Positions 37,701 through 54,918 of a stretch of DNA of 64,000 nt are shown piece by piece (the stretch's first letter is position 1; every line of letters begins with the position of its first letter). Location of the stretch: contig NC_065570.1 in NCBI RefSeq assembly GCF_937616625.2, forward strand, positions 11,418,001-11,482,000, read 5' to 3'. A program made the translations under genes and the position numbers. This stretch comes from Mercurialis annua (taxonomy: Eukaryota > Streptophyta > Magnoliopsida > Malpighiales > Euphorbiaceae). Below the pieces are notes generated by a model. The model saw nothing but the letters and a program-made list of their open reading frames with translations, ran no database searches and had not been told where the DNA came from.

Positions 37701-38927
37701 GTCTTAAAAAGATTAACCAAACTCTGAGAATCTCATACCTCTATTAACTTTAATCTCCCTGCATTAACAAAATTATAACAATCTTTCTTTGTGAATCCTA
37801 AATTTTCAGAACCACCACTTTCCTCAGCCATATATGAAAATGCATCGATTGTTCTAATTCCTGCATTCATCATAGATTTAAGAACATTGCCTTTTGAACT
37901 AGAAATTGTTCGCACACTTTGTAGTAGATGTCTTTCTTCAGGTGTTGCAAAAGAATGATTATGTTCATTAATAAAACACAATATCTTCAATTGCCCTTGT
38001 GCATCAACTAGGAAACGAACCATCGCTTTGCATCCGGTTCTACTATCTAACCTATTGAAAGTTGCATCACTTGATTTTTCATCATTTTTATATCCATGCT
38101 TTGAACAATAATATTCTTTCGTTCTAATATTTTTGGTTCCCGCATAATATGTATGTTTTCCCTTTCTAATGCTAAATCATTTACAAAATCCATAATCACA
38201 ACACAATTCATAAACCTCTTCTTCATTACTCACAATTTGATCCAATAACGTATCAACTTTTGAAGTTTCATAAATTTTATCAACTTCTTCCATATCTATA
38301 TCATAAAATAAATGAATTAGAATTACCTATTATTTATATTATGATTTAAATTTTATATGTTCTATTCTTTTTAGAGTTATAATTTCATGAAGACAAATTA
38401 AACTGTTAAATAGCTAAACAAAATATTCATCAATTAAAACATTATCACATAATAAAATTTAATTGCATCAAATAAAAACTGAATATAAAAATTAAACTAA
38501 CAATTTTTATCTATGACTGAATTTCATAAGACAACGAAAATAAATAGCCACAGTTTGAAATACATAAGATTAAATTAATAGTTAAAAGAAATATACCCAT
38601 GAAAAAAATTATAAATGGACACTTACCTCAACATGAAGTATATGATTCTGAGGAAAAAAAGAAAAATGGCGATTCCAAGAGCAGGTAGGAAATATTGTTT
38701 TAACTTATGTAAATGTGAATAAGAATTTGCAGTGACGTGAAAGAGAAAAGTCTTTTGGTATTTTCAGTATTTAATTATATCATTAATGATTACAAAAGAG
38801 AGAGTTAACTATGGTTAAATACTCTAAAGTAAAGAAAGTAATTTTTAAATGTAATTGACACATGTTAATTAATGAAAGGATGACTCATAACATGACGCGG
38901 CGAACTGGGTTCACAAAAGAATTTCTC
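34796..38927. mobile_element. FAR1-type MULE (Jittery-like), 4132 bp
   Basis: Long terminal inverted repeats of about 130 bp are present: aacccagttcgccacgtcat at the left mirrors atgacgcggcgaactgggtt at the right, and the match continues through catgtgtcaattacatttaa and gtttaaccatagttaact. The flanks tcaataaag (34787-34795) and aaaataaag (38928-38936) agree at 7 of 9, so the 9-bp target duplication has decayed. The interior holds a broken FAR1-like transposase on the minus strand. Confidence 0.85.
36264..38293 (-). pseudogene. FAR1-related MULE transposase, decayed
   Basis: Fragments in order from 38293 are as follows. A FAR1 zinc-binding domain has EEEVYELCCDYGFC, KEYYCSKHGYKNDE and INEHNHSF. 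The MULE DDE domain has YRTNRYNLVCAPFVGVNHH, IITDQDRAMGNAI and RLCLWHICKNA. A SWIM finger has CSCYKFKTVGILCAH. Lesions include a TGA after DYGFCK near 38174, a frameshift at the A-run near 37620-37631, and a TAA at 37062-37064 beside the RSES catalytic-Glu motif. There is also a frame change near the C-terminus. The first catalytic Asp (FDTTY in relatives) reads FYATY here, so the core was damaged even apart from the stops. It cannot encode an active enzyme. Confidence 0.9.
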
Positions 38928-38936
38928 AAAATAAAG

Positions 38937-39564
38937 TGCGGGAATCAATTTAAATGTATAGAATTCATGAGATGTAAATTATTAATTAATAATGGACAGA
39001 TAAGTAATCGACACCACTAGTTATTTACGAAAGAGTGTGGCCCTAATTGACGTGTCCTTTGAATTTGTTTAAATAGGCTTCTCATTTGCCATTTAAACAT
39101 ATATACAAAAATTTATACTCAAATATGAGTCTCTCTTTTCCACTCCAACTCATACTCATTTCTCAACCCATTTTTTTATTTACTTATAGTAAAAACTCAT
39201 TTTTTGGATATATCATTCACACAAACTAATTTTTTGGTTAATTGAATGTTTATTTTTTAATTATAATTTATATAGTTAACTTTTTAAATATTCATTTTGG
39301 TCCAACTTTTCATTGAATACTAATTAGATTTTTAATAATTTAATTCAAATTGTTTTTACTGGTGAAAATAAAATAAATAAATAAGTAAAAATTATTTTAA
39401 TGCATTATACATGAAATTTAAACAACATATTATTTTATTTAAACATAAAAATCATGTTACATTAACATTAAAGCGAATAGATAAATACTACAATTAAACC
39501 AATTCTACAACGGAAATTAAAATAATAGTTGATAATAAACATTAAACATTAGAATTAAAATTAC
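38937..39564. other. AT-rich spacer
   Basis: A cluster of actcata/tgagtc motifs at 39110-39200 may be the edge of a decayed element linked with the relic that follows. Otherwise nothing is seen. Confidence 0.4.
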
Positions 39565-40577
39565 TTAATCAATAATCCGGTAAATCCCACTGGATCCATC
39601 AATATCATGAAAATCTTGGCTAAAATTATCTTGTTGCAGTGACATTTGTTGCTGCTCTCTTTTTTGAATTATTCTGTCTTGTTCAACTTGAGTAATGACT
39701 CAAATTTTCGGATTAGAAATAATATTCAAGTATATGAGTATTATTTTGTTTTCTTCTTTCTCTTTTTGAAAAAGAAATTGCTCGTTTTACATATTCATTT
39801 GTTCTTATTTATCCGAACCGAACTTTTCAAGCAACTTTATAACCTTGTCATTTTGTTCTATAATGCTAACAATAGTAGAAAATTTCTCGGCCATTTTTCT
39901 CTTTAATTTAACTTTTTTTACTCTAATGGACCGTAAAGAACCACCAATATTATGATCTTTTAAATTATCAGAAAATGGTGACTGCTTGGGGAGATTTAGA
40001 TATTTGAGAGTCGAAAGGAGAGTATTCAGACTCAGATGAAATATCGTTGAAATGTGGTAATTGATGAACTTGTCTTGGACTATCGTTGTTATCCTTAAAT
40101 GACTCAAAATCTTTTATAGTGTGTCACACATGATCAAATTTAAAACCTTTTATAAATAACAGGTCTTGTGTCAATAGCACTTTCATTCATTGCAACTACA
40201 AAATTATTACAAAAATAATGTCAAGTTAAGAACAATATTTAAAAATTAATTATAAATAATAAGTATTAAATACTTACAATATCTTCATTTGATGCATCAC
40301 TTGCATTTATATTCTCAACTTGTATGATGCGCCCATTCAATTTTCAAACTGTTTTTTCAATAATTTGAATTCGAGCTTGAACCGAGCGTTGGATACACTC
40401 CTCCCAAATTATTATTTTTTTCTTTGTTGTACCTGTTCCACACTCTAGACCAAAAAGTATCTTAAGATTGATACATACTCGTAATTGCATCTTGAGATAT
40501 TTCACATAAATTTTACATAAAAACTTTTTCTCATGAACATTATAACCAGAGGACCGAATATACATAATTGTAAGCAA
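39565..40577 (-). pseudogene. NAM-associated C-terminal-domain protein relic (PIF/Harbinger ORF1-like)
   Basis: Reading in three shifting frames from about 40410 gives RSVQARIQIIEKTV, then KLNGRIIQVENINASDASNEDI and IDTRPVIYKRFKFDHV. HTIKDFESFKDN, KDHNIGGSLRSIRVKKVKLKRKM and finally QQMSLQQDNFSQDFHDIDGS follow before a stop at 39565. This order and the FKFDHVW...KDF motif match the plant NAM-associated C-terminal domain family often carried by PIF/Harbinger-type elements. A TGA replaces Trp in FDHVW, and at least two frameshifts are present. The N-terminal trihelix-like part was not found. Element ends were not located. Confidence 0.6.
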
Positions 40578-40581
40578 TTGA

Positions 40582-41146
40582 TTTTCAAGGTCACTTCATC
40601 ACATGGTGGAAATTTTGAAACAAGCACAACTTGAATTTTTTACATAAAATTGTTGAATTAATTTCTTTAAATCTCAACCATTTGATTAAATTGTATAAGA
40701 ATCTAATCAATCATCGATTTTTAAGGTCACTTTATCACATAGTGTAAATTTTGAAACAAGCACAACTTGGATTACTTACATCAAACCGTTTGATTGATTT
40801 CTTTAAGTCTCAACTATTTGACTAAATTGAACAAGAATCTAATCAATTATGACAAGTCTCAATTTTTAAGGTCACTTTATCACATGATGAAAATTTTGAA
40901 ATAAACACAACTTGGATTACTTACATCAAACCATTGGATTGATTTCTTTAAGTTTCAACCATTTGATTAAATTGTACAAGAATCTAATCAATTATGACAA
41001 GTTTCGATTTTCAAGATCATTTTATCACATGGAGGAAATTTTGAAAGAAGCACAATTTGGATTACTTACACCAAACTATTGGATTGATTTCTTTAAGTCT
41101 CAACCATTTGATTAAATTGTACAAGAATCTAATCAATTATGACATG
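40582..41146. repeat. Tandem repeat, four copies of about 145 bp
   Basis: Aligned on aaggtcac/aagatcat, copies start near 40587, 40723, 40868 and 41013 (spacing 136, 145, 145). Each contains atcacat, aattttgaaa, cacaacttggattacttaca, ttgatttctttaagt and aagaatctaatcaatta. The later copies are the most alike. The array ends 0.55 kb upstream of the RABE1 start. Confidence 0.9.
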
Positions 41147-41692
41147 TGGAGCAATTTTATTCTATAAAGTATTTTGTAAGTTCTGTTAAAAAAAAAAGTA
41201 TTTTGTAAGAAAGTTTGAAAATCATAAACTTCCATAGCAAAATAATCGACATCCAATATGATACGACATCGTTACACGCTACCATTAGAACAGCTAGCCT
41301 AGGAACGTCATCGTTTCCCAAAATCAAATAGCACAAACGCAACATCCCCGGCATTTCAATTGACATTAATATGGAGCGTTGGATACAAATATGAACAAAA
41401 GCATATAAAATAATCCAACGGCCCAAAAAATGTCCTCTCCTCTCCGAAAAACATAAAAAAGAAAAAAATTCAACTGCCGACCGGTGGTGACGTGGCCTTA
41501 AACAATTTGGCTCCTCCAATTACTACTAATCTTTTTCTCTCATATTAGATCTCAAACTCTCTTCTCTCGATCTGGTGCTTCCCTTTTTATTTTAATTTTT
41601 TTAAAATTATTTAATCGAAAAAGCATCTGTTTCTAAGGTTTAATTTTAGTTTTTAATTTTTGATTTTGTGTTTTAGTAATAATTTTGTAGCA
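41147..41692 (+). promoter_or_regulatory. RABE1 upstream region and 5' leader
   Basis: A pyrimidine-rich stretch (ctcaaactctcttctctcga) at about 41550 suits a leader or start-site region, followed by a T-rich leader. No convincing TATA box is seen. The minus-strand frame at 41157-41519 has no recognisable features. Confidence 0.4.
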
Positions 41693-47027
<5,335 letters not shown>

Positions 47028-47553
47028 AAGAAGGCCATGACCATCTTGGGATCTCATGGCTACATATGTTGATGGAAGCTAATTTTGTTACAGCTTATGT
47101 GATTGGTGCGCTTGTATTGTTCTCTCTATTATTATTTTTCACTCACTGTTATGCATTTGGGTGCAAATGCTAGATCCTCCTTCCTATTTTCAGAAGTTAT
47201 TATGTGTTTGATTTTATAAATTTTAGATTTGAACTTTATCTTTTAAGGGTTAGATCAATGTTAGATTTTAATTTGTTATAATTAAGTCATGATTATTTGT
47301 CCATTGCCTCATTTATATCTTACATGTTTGTCATGAATTTGTTTAAATTGCTTTCCATGGCTTACAGAAGGTGTTTGTTTCAAAATTAAATGTCTAGCTG
47401 AAGTGCGATGTTCAGTAATTTTGACGGAAGCTCACAGCTTTTTTCATGTATTTTTATGATAGTGCGAAGGCAACGACAGGCGATGTGAACGTTCTCAGCT
47501 TCATTTTGGTGGTGTTTTTTTGGCCAAAATTATTAATAATGAAAAGTTTTGAA
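47028..47553. other. RABE1 3' region
   Basis: This is presumably 3' UTR followed by spacer. No other gene is seen. Confidence 0.5.
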
Positions 47554-48285
47554 TAGGGGTGCACAAAAAGTCCAACTGAATAGGCAACATTAAAAGCACA
47601 GAAATTTCAGTTCACTTTTAGTATAACTTGAACCAAAAAACTGCTTCTGAGATTGAAAAAAACTAACTAAACTGATTGGTTTTGTTTGATTTGAAAATAT
47701 TTTATTTTTTTATAAGTTCAGTTCAGTATAGTTTAAAGAAAATTAAAATTTCAGTTCAATTGTGGTCTATGAAGCACAAAAACTTTGGTGAAGTTGCGTG
47801 TCCCGTTTTGGAAACCGGAAACTCTCAGAAATTTTTAAAAATTTATAAGGAAACGTTTCGGGGCGTTTTCGTAAATAAAAAAATTATAAAAAAGTAAACC
47901 ATTCTCAACAAATATTTTTTTTTGAGTCAATTAAACACAATTTTTATTGTTCACGTTATCTACAATAAAACTTATCTTCTTATTTTTATTAGATTTAATT
48001 AGATTTAATCTATTTTATTAATTGGTATAAATATATAAATAAAATTTAATACATATAACATTTTTAAGTTTTAATTCTATAAATATATCCCTATATTTTT
48101 ATTATTTACATGTTTTTCCCGCAACTCGTGTTCTTCATATCAGAAAAATACCATTTCCGCGGGTCCGTTTCGTGTCGTTTCCGTTTCCCGTTTTTATTTC
48201 TGTGCTGCCTAGGTCGTGGTCGGTTAATCTTGAAAAAAAATTGAGTCTTTAATTTAGTTAAAGTTCGATCAAACTCACACCCCTA
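47554..48285. mobile_element. hAT-like MITE, about 730 bp, possibly nested
   Basis: The ends TAGGGGTGCAC and CTCACACCCCTA are inverted. No clean 8-bp duplication was found. Inside, gaagcacaaaaactt (about 47771) and ttatttctgtgctgcc (about 48195) form a second inverted pair, so another element may be nested within. Confidence 0.5.
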
Positions 48286-49466
48286 AACTAGGAGAGTATG
48301 CATGAATCATTTAGACATTATGCACGAAATGTAATCACAATTTTGTTCAATAGTAAGATTATCATTCAGTCGTGCAATATACACGACATGTAAACAAAAT
48401 TTGATTTTAAATATTTAAATTTAAGTGGTGTTTAATAACCAATTTAATAATCTATCTATATATTTATATAATTGAGAGGGCTTTCTTATTGATTTTCACC
48501 AAATATTGATTTTACCTTTTTTGAACTACTTATTTCACTTCTTTTATTTTAATAAATTTTCAGTTTCTATTTGTTTTAAACTATCTATAATACTAAGTTT
48601 GATTGTAGTTACATTTTTGGAAGTTTACTTTAATTATATTTACACTTTACAGTCATATATAAGTAGTTAGCAATGTACCACAAATTAGCTTATGATTGTA
48701 ATAGTTTAATAATTTGTTGAGCTAACATAGCTCCATATGGGATCTAGAAGGAAAACAATACTCCCTTTGTTCTATAAAATAAAAAAAATGGCGATTTTAT
48801 AAGAATTAAAAAACTCGTTAATTATGATTGATATATTTAAATATTTTTGTAATGCTCTTTAGTTTTATTAAAATGAAATATTATGAAGCTATTGTATTTA
48901 TTTAATGCTCATGCAATAAAATTATGAGGATAGTTTGATAATTTTATTCTAAATTATCAATAAATGTGATTACTTTTTTTATTTTTATGGGATAAAAAAT
49001 GCCCATTTTTTTCTAAATTTATGGGACAAAATATGCAATAATTACACATAAAAATTAGTTTGAACTGGTGGAAGTTTATAAAGATTTAAAATTTTAACTA
49101 AAATTAGTTGGCTAAAAATTAAATTAATAAAAGTAGAAATAAACTATAAAAAATTATTATTGTTTAAATATGAAATAAATAATGATATCTTTAGTAGATC
49201 AATAATAAATATGAGTTTCTTATTTTATAAGTCTTAAAAAATAAATTCAAATAATAAATACTTAATAAAAAAATATTATAAAGAAAGCATTCCCATGATA
49301 TTTTTTTGATGTTTGATTTTCAAACTCAATTTATTTTTTTGATTCTTCTTGGTTAACTTTAAGGCTTGTAGTGATCTGGGCGTGCATTGAGATTTCTAGA
49401 CTGAGCTTCTAAACATATATCAAAGATGTCTTTTTATTTTCTTTTAGTTAATGTGCTCTCCTCCTA
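48286..49466. other. AT-rich spacer with a Stowaway-like repeat
   Basis: At about 48763-49036 ctccctttgttctataaaat and the mirrored ctaaatttatgggacaaaa, with aaaaaaaatggc and gcccatttttt inside, look like a diverged Stowaway-type MITE. No gene is seen. Confidence 0.4.
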
Positions 49467-49475
49467 ATTAATTAA

Positions 49476-52400
49476 GTCGTCCATGCCTCTATGGTTTTGG
49501 AATGAGGATCAAGTGAGTTTTCAACATCTAGAAGGTTCAACTATGCCCTTAACGTTTGAAATTTTAAACAAACAGGCCTCATAGTTTAACACTTATGAGC
49601 GGAGTGGGGTTTAGGGGCCGCTTATTTAATATTATGGCTGATTTCAGATCTAGAAAGGTTTTTAAAAAATAGAGTCACCATCTAACTAAGTTAGAAAATG
49701 ATTTTTAAACCGACTGGGTAGATCTTTCACGTTTATGGGTGAGACCACCTTACATCGGACAAAAAAACTGGATTCGATGGACAATACCAAAACTCTTATA
49801 CTTGACCTATCGGTTGCATCATGTTTACATGACACATATGTTTATCTCATTTTAATCATACATGTAGTTCATATGATAATGTACTGAAAATCTAAACAAG
49901 TCTGATAGCGATAAAACATGTGAGACGCGCACATGACTCGATCGGATAATGGCATGTGAGACATGTAGCATATAATCTTAAACAAACATCTAATCCTGGA
50001 GTTTCTATCATGTAGTAGACAAAAGTGGATTTTAATCATTTTGCATACACAAAGCCTAAGTCATCTTGAATACTTATATAATCACTAATTACTTTTTCAT
50101 GGCAATCCTAAAATTTCTAAGTAATTTGCTGGACTTGCTGGATTTAATGCTAAGGTACCATGGTTAAGTTCGTTAGCCTGTTAATATTTGGAGTTGGATA
50201 TGCTTTAAAAAGTGATTAAACATTACAATCATAAACAAGGGCAATCGATATGCATATAAGGTTAGAAATATTTTTTAACCTTATAGACTCTAAGTGTCTG
50301 GCACTTGTCTATCGTTTGGCTATCTATGTGATCGGAATCTGGACTCAGTCAAAGCACAAAAGTTCTTCATCTTGTATATACGAATCCACTGGTTTGAATT
50401 GTGGTCGATTTTGAGTTCAAATAAACCTGAAATTGTTTCTGGAAGTTGCTAGTTTCTAACGGGCTTAGGCTTCAGGGTCCGGTTGGCATGGTAGATTAAA
50501 AAATAATTTTTAAGCACGAAATACATTGGGTGTGGCCAATTAAAACAAATAATAATTTCCTACAACTAATTAGAAAACCATGGGTTCAAACAGAGGCCAA
50601 TTTCGAACTCAAACGACCCCAGAAACATGAAAATACAACTAGAGTCAAATTTGGGAGATCTTGAAGCGTTTGGTAGCGAAGAATAGGGGCTCCATACGGA
50701 GTGGCTATGGCACCATGGTATGGTGGTGGAGGCGCCGTCATAACTGTTTCGCTGGAGTTCGTCCTTTGGTTCAATTTCATGTAAAAAAGACATAAAAACG
50801 AGCAGAAAACGTGAAGGGAGAAGTCATTCATGGAAAAAACACTGATATGGAAAACAATGGCAGTTTGAGTTCCATTCATGCTTTCTAAGCATCAGATTTG
50901 AACAGAATTAACACATGGTGATTAAAACTGGTGTAAACAACCTATAAACAAGTTTAAGTCAATTTCATTGTAATCGTGACAAAAGTCTAAGAATATAGCA
51001 ATTATGGAAAAAAATATATTAATATAGACTAAGCATACATATCTCATATGATTCAACAAACATTACAAATATGCAATAAAAGATCATAAGAGATGGTATT
51101 GGGTCCTCAGAAGTACCATTTTAAGTCACTGGCTTGTTTTCTGGTAATCTAAATGTATAATCCAACTTAGGCTCGCTGTGCAGCAATGTGTTCTTGACTG
51201 ATTGAAGCGTATTTAGCTCGTTTCATTGACTGGTATGTGTGTGTGTGTTGTGTTTCGGCTAGGTCTTGATATTTTTAGGGTTTATTTGTGATTTTTTATA
51301 CGTACTGGTGCCACCCCTGTACAGGTCAATTACGATGTCTATTTATAGAGGTTAGGTTAAACCTAATGCTAGGTAGAGTCTAAATTATACTAGGAGTGTA
51401 CAAGTGAGCGTTAGAGTTGAATGAGAAGTGTACAAGTGAATAAATGGATGAATTTAGAAGTCCAATTAGGAATTATAACATTAAATTTATATTAGTTACT
51501 AAATGGAGTAATAACTATGGCTAAATGACCTATTTGGTGCCTAAAAGAGTCAGGAAAGCCTTTTAAGACCATAAGAGTTTAGGTATGGTCAATTTAACCC
51601 GTCAAACTTGCAAATTGGCCATAAACTTCTAAACTATTATATTTAGTCCAATTTTTTTATAGTTAGATCACAATCTCTTTGGATTTTATAGGCTAGCTAA
51701 TTACGTTTTAATCATTCAAGTTTGCAACTGCGCAGTGGTCTAACCCACTTGAATTCAGACGTGCGAATTGCTAGCTCGTCATCCGGACGAATTTTTCCGA
51801 ATAATAATTTCACGCATCAATCCCTTATCACTTTTATCTGTCCGAAAAAAGAGTGTCTACAACATTGTCTCTAACTCTGTTACTTCAATCCCACGTGACT
51901 ATTTTTTTTATCATTGCCATTAATGACATTGCTTTTCCGTTAAGGGAAAAAATTCATCCATGCCCCTACAGTTTGGGGTCATGTTCAAGTGAGACCTTAA
52001 TGTATTGAAAGGTTCAATTCTGCCTCCAACGTTTGAACTTTTTAACAAACAGGGCCCCAGTTTAACATCATCTCTAACTCCTTTACTTTAATCCTATGTG
52101 GCTATTGCATAGCAGGGTTGCATAACCAAAAATTAAAGATAAAGACCTTACCTTATAATTTTAACAGCTATAAAACCTCTGTCCATGTTTTTTTTTTTGG
52201 TACAAGATGTATACCTTACTGCAATACAATTTTCGGAGCATTTGTACCACTTGACACGACCTTCATAGGTGACACTGTTATTTCTTCGCGTACTCGTTGC
52301 AGAAGAAGACAACATGAGGCACACTGAATTACAACTCAATAAAGAACGTTTAGTCCTAAAAAATGACTTCCCCGTCGGCCCCATCCTCTCATGGGTCGCT

Positions 52401-52841
52401 TCGCTTGAGTCCATAAAAAATGGTTTGTAGAGTTTGAGGATTTAGGGATCTAATTGGGGATTTGCGAATTAAGGCTTAGATTATAAAAATATGACTCTTA
52501 TAAAAATCATGTCATTAATTAAAAGTCATGTCATTAAGTAACAGAGTTAGAGACAATGTCAAACTAGGGGTCTGCTTGTTCAAAATTTCAAACGTTAAAA
52601 GCATAGTTGAATCGTTCCGGACGTTACAAGCCCACTTGATCCTGCCCCAAACCATAGGAACATATGGATGATCCTTTTACACATAGGATTAAAGTAACGG
52701 AATATTAGAGACGGTGTCAAACTAGGGGACATGTTTGTTTAAAATTTCAAACGTTAAAAACATAGTTTGAACCTCTTCCGACGTTGAGAACTTACTTGAT
52801 CTTAATCCTAAAACATGGAGACATAAATCACCTTTTGTTTC
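49476..52841. mobile_element. Composite inverted-repeat element with repeated subterminal units
   Basis: Units of about 170 bp (ccatgcc, then tttggg, gatcaagtgag, ggttcaactatgc, aacgtttgaaatttta, aacaaacagg, gtttaaca, tctctaactctgttactt) occur twice in plus orientation: 49478-49600 continued at 51862-51890, and 51950-52100. They occur twice in minus orientation, at about 52537-52690 and 52690-52835. The possible 9-bp flank attaattaa (49467-49475 and 52842-52850) is low in complexity. The unit at the left is split by a 2.26-kb insertion. The 52110-52530 interior has no recognisable coding sequence. Confidence 0.6.
49600..51862. mobile_element. LTR-like insertion, about 2.26 kb
   Basis: It interrupts the left unit of the composite element between gtttaaca and tctctaactctgtt. 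It opens with a segment (aaatagagtcaccatctaac, then gtgagacca) reminiscent of plant retrotransposon LTRs. Its last 330 bp match 2281-2615. No pol-like frame and no second LTR are present. Exact ends and the target duplication remain uncertain (aacac/aacat is possible). Confidence 0.5.
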
Positions 52842-52851
52842 ATTAATTAAT

Positions 52852-53146
52852 GATCAAGTAGCATATATGACTTATGATATGGTTCTCCTATCACAATCAT
52901 CTGGGGTTAGAATTGTTTCCTGTTACTAATATTTAGTTTCATTATTAACCATTTAAGTTGATAATTATGTTTATTGCTGAAATTGTGATAAAACTTTCAC
53001 TTTGGGGCCTGAAATAAGAAAAATTAAATACGAAAAATGGTTTAATTTTATTAATTTGGTGTTTTATGATAATCAATTTCTGTATTTATGTGAATTGACT
53101 CATAAATCTCTAATTAACATCCAGTGATTAGTTTGATTTTTCGAAC
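52852..53146. other. AT-rich spacer
   Basis: Nothing recognisable is present. Confidence 0.5.
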
Positions 53147-53155
53147 TTGCATCCA

Positions 53156-53380
53156 GAGAGATTCTTAGGTAGACTTAGTCTATCACGTCATCTATGGACT
53201 AAGCCTATCATATAATGACATGTCATTAAAATGATGGCAATCTTGTAAATTCGTTTATTACTTATTTACACTTTTGAATAGTAATATTACAAAATTGCCA
53301 TCATTTTAATGACGTGTCATTATGTGATAGACTTAGTACACAGATAACGTGGTGGACTGAGTTTATCTAAGAATTTCTCC
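53156..53380. mobile_element. MULE-type MITE, copy A, 225 bp
   Basis: The two halves are inverted copies, starting gagagattcttaggtagact and ending gagtttatctaagaatttct. A short central spacer (tttacacttttgaatagtaa) is shared with the other copies. Flanks ttgcatcca (53147-53155) and ttacatcca (53381-53389) form a 9-bp duplication with one mismatch. Confidence 0.9.
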
Positions 53381-53389
53381 TTACATCCA

Positions 53390-54396
53390 TAGTTTTTATT
53401 TTTTTTTATAGGTATCTGCAATAACTACAGTTGAATTCACAAATTACTAATTTAGTCGTTGAAGTCTTGAACCACATTAATCAGCCTGTGATCTAACTAT
53501 ATTTTTTAAAAATAATTATCGATCATTTCATATTTTGATTGCATAGACATGTGTCTGTAAAACAAGTGCCTACAATTTTAAACTCCTACCACCATGAGAT
53601 TTTTAAGACAGTGCCTAGCTACTAATTATGTACAATAAAATACGAAAGAAAACATTATATTCTACTAATACATAGAGTCCATTTAGATAAATTATAATCA
53701 ACAATGAATATAAAGGTTTCGAACTAATGGATTATAACGCAAATGGTATAAGCGTCGGCCAGTAGACTGTTAGGTCTCAATTTTTTTTCAAGCGCTTTTC
53801 TTTTTTTAATTATTAAAAAAGAATATATAAAGGTTTAGATTCAATTGTATTTAGTTCATTGTACGAGAGGATTATAAATACAGTTGGAGGAGATTAAAGA
53901 AAAAAAATAAGATTTGTTGGTTAAATGTTTCTTTCTTTCTCTAACCAAAATATGGCAAATTATTGGCAATCAATTTGGTTTTGAAAAGCGATGCCAAAGT
54001 TGTGGGCAGAACATATTTTCCGTTTAGTGCTATTATGGATTACACGATATATTTCATTTATAAGTGGGCAGAACACAAGTGTCATATTAATCATTATATA
54101 TGCCATCAAACAAATAAATTTGAATATAATTTTTAATTAATATTAACTTTCAAAATTTATTTTGTTTTTTTTTTCTATAATAAATATTTACTTTTAATTA
54201 GAGATCAAAAGTAAATAATTTGAGTTACGTTTCAAGAAATCGAGGATTAGTGCCCCACGTTGGGTTTCGCTTCTGCACTCCATGCAGCCGCTATTTCAAA
54301 TTAAGTTGCAAATTTCGATTTTGCTTTTATTTTTTGAAGGCTAAAATAATGTAATTTTAACCCCGTTGTTTATAAAATTGTTAAGAGTCAAAACAA
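53390..54396. other. AT-rich spacer
   Basis: No gene is supported. A stretch at 53735-53780 looks superficially tRNA-like but does not fold as one. Confidence 0.5.
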
Positions 54397-54405
54397 TATT
54401 TTTTT

Positions 54406-54909
54406 GGCCTAATGTCTTAAAAAACCCCGACCTTTTAGCCCCTTTTCAATCATACCCTGACGTTGCAAATTTGTCAATTTTACCCTATTTTTCATTTTTG
54501 TGTTTCAATTGTACCCTGAAAAATTAAATTAACGTCATTTGCGTTTGGAAATTTGTTTAAAACATTCTACATGTCTCGCATATATTAATTGTATATTTTT
54601 AAAATTTATTTAAATTTAGTTAAATTAATTAAAAATTTAAATTAGTGTTAATTTGATTATGGTTTTTAGTTAGTTTTTAAAAATAAAGGACTTATTTGTA
54701 CTTTTTTGAATAAAAAAGAATTTAATTCCATATTTAAACTTAATTAATTGAATGATTTCATCATTTAAGTAAAAAAAATAACAAAAATTAAAATATTAGG
54801 GTACGATTGAAAACGGAAAAATCAAAAGTGGGTAAAATTGACAAATTTTCAACGTCGGGGTAGAATTGAAAAAAAGTTTAAAGGTGAGGGGTTTTTGAGT
54901 GATTAGGCC
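54406..54909. mobile_element. MULE-type MITE, 504 bp, next to the LINE
   Basis: The ends GGCCTAATGTCTTAAAAAAC and GTTTTTGAGTGATTAGGCC are inverted. Further arms (gtcaattttaccct, tttcaattgtaccct) pair with gggtaaaattgac and gggtacgattgaaaa. The 9-mer tattttttt lies at 54397-54405 and 54910-54918. It is related in arm wording to the element at 14079. Confidence 0.82.
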
Positions 54910-54918
54910 TATTTTTTT

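Noticed and set aside
40582..41146. Possible CRISPR-like array
   Set aside because: The copies are contiguous 145-bp units without unique spacers, in a plant genome.
41157..41519. 120-codon minus-strand frame upstream of RABE1
   Set aside because: It has no domain, overlaps the probable promoter, and shows no splice or codon evidence.
52118..52414. Overlapping 69- and 88-codon frames in the core of the composite element
   Set aside because: Neither resembles a known protein; they could be chance frames in a non-coding core.
53730..53790. tRNA-like stretch near ggtataagcgtcggccagta
   Set aside because: No acceptor stem or T-loop consensus could be paired.
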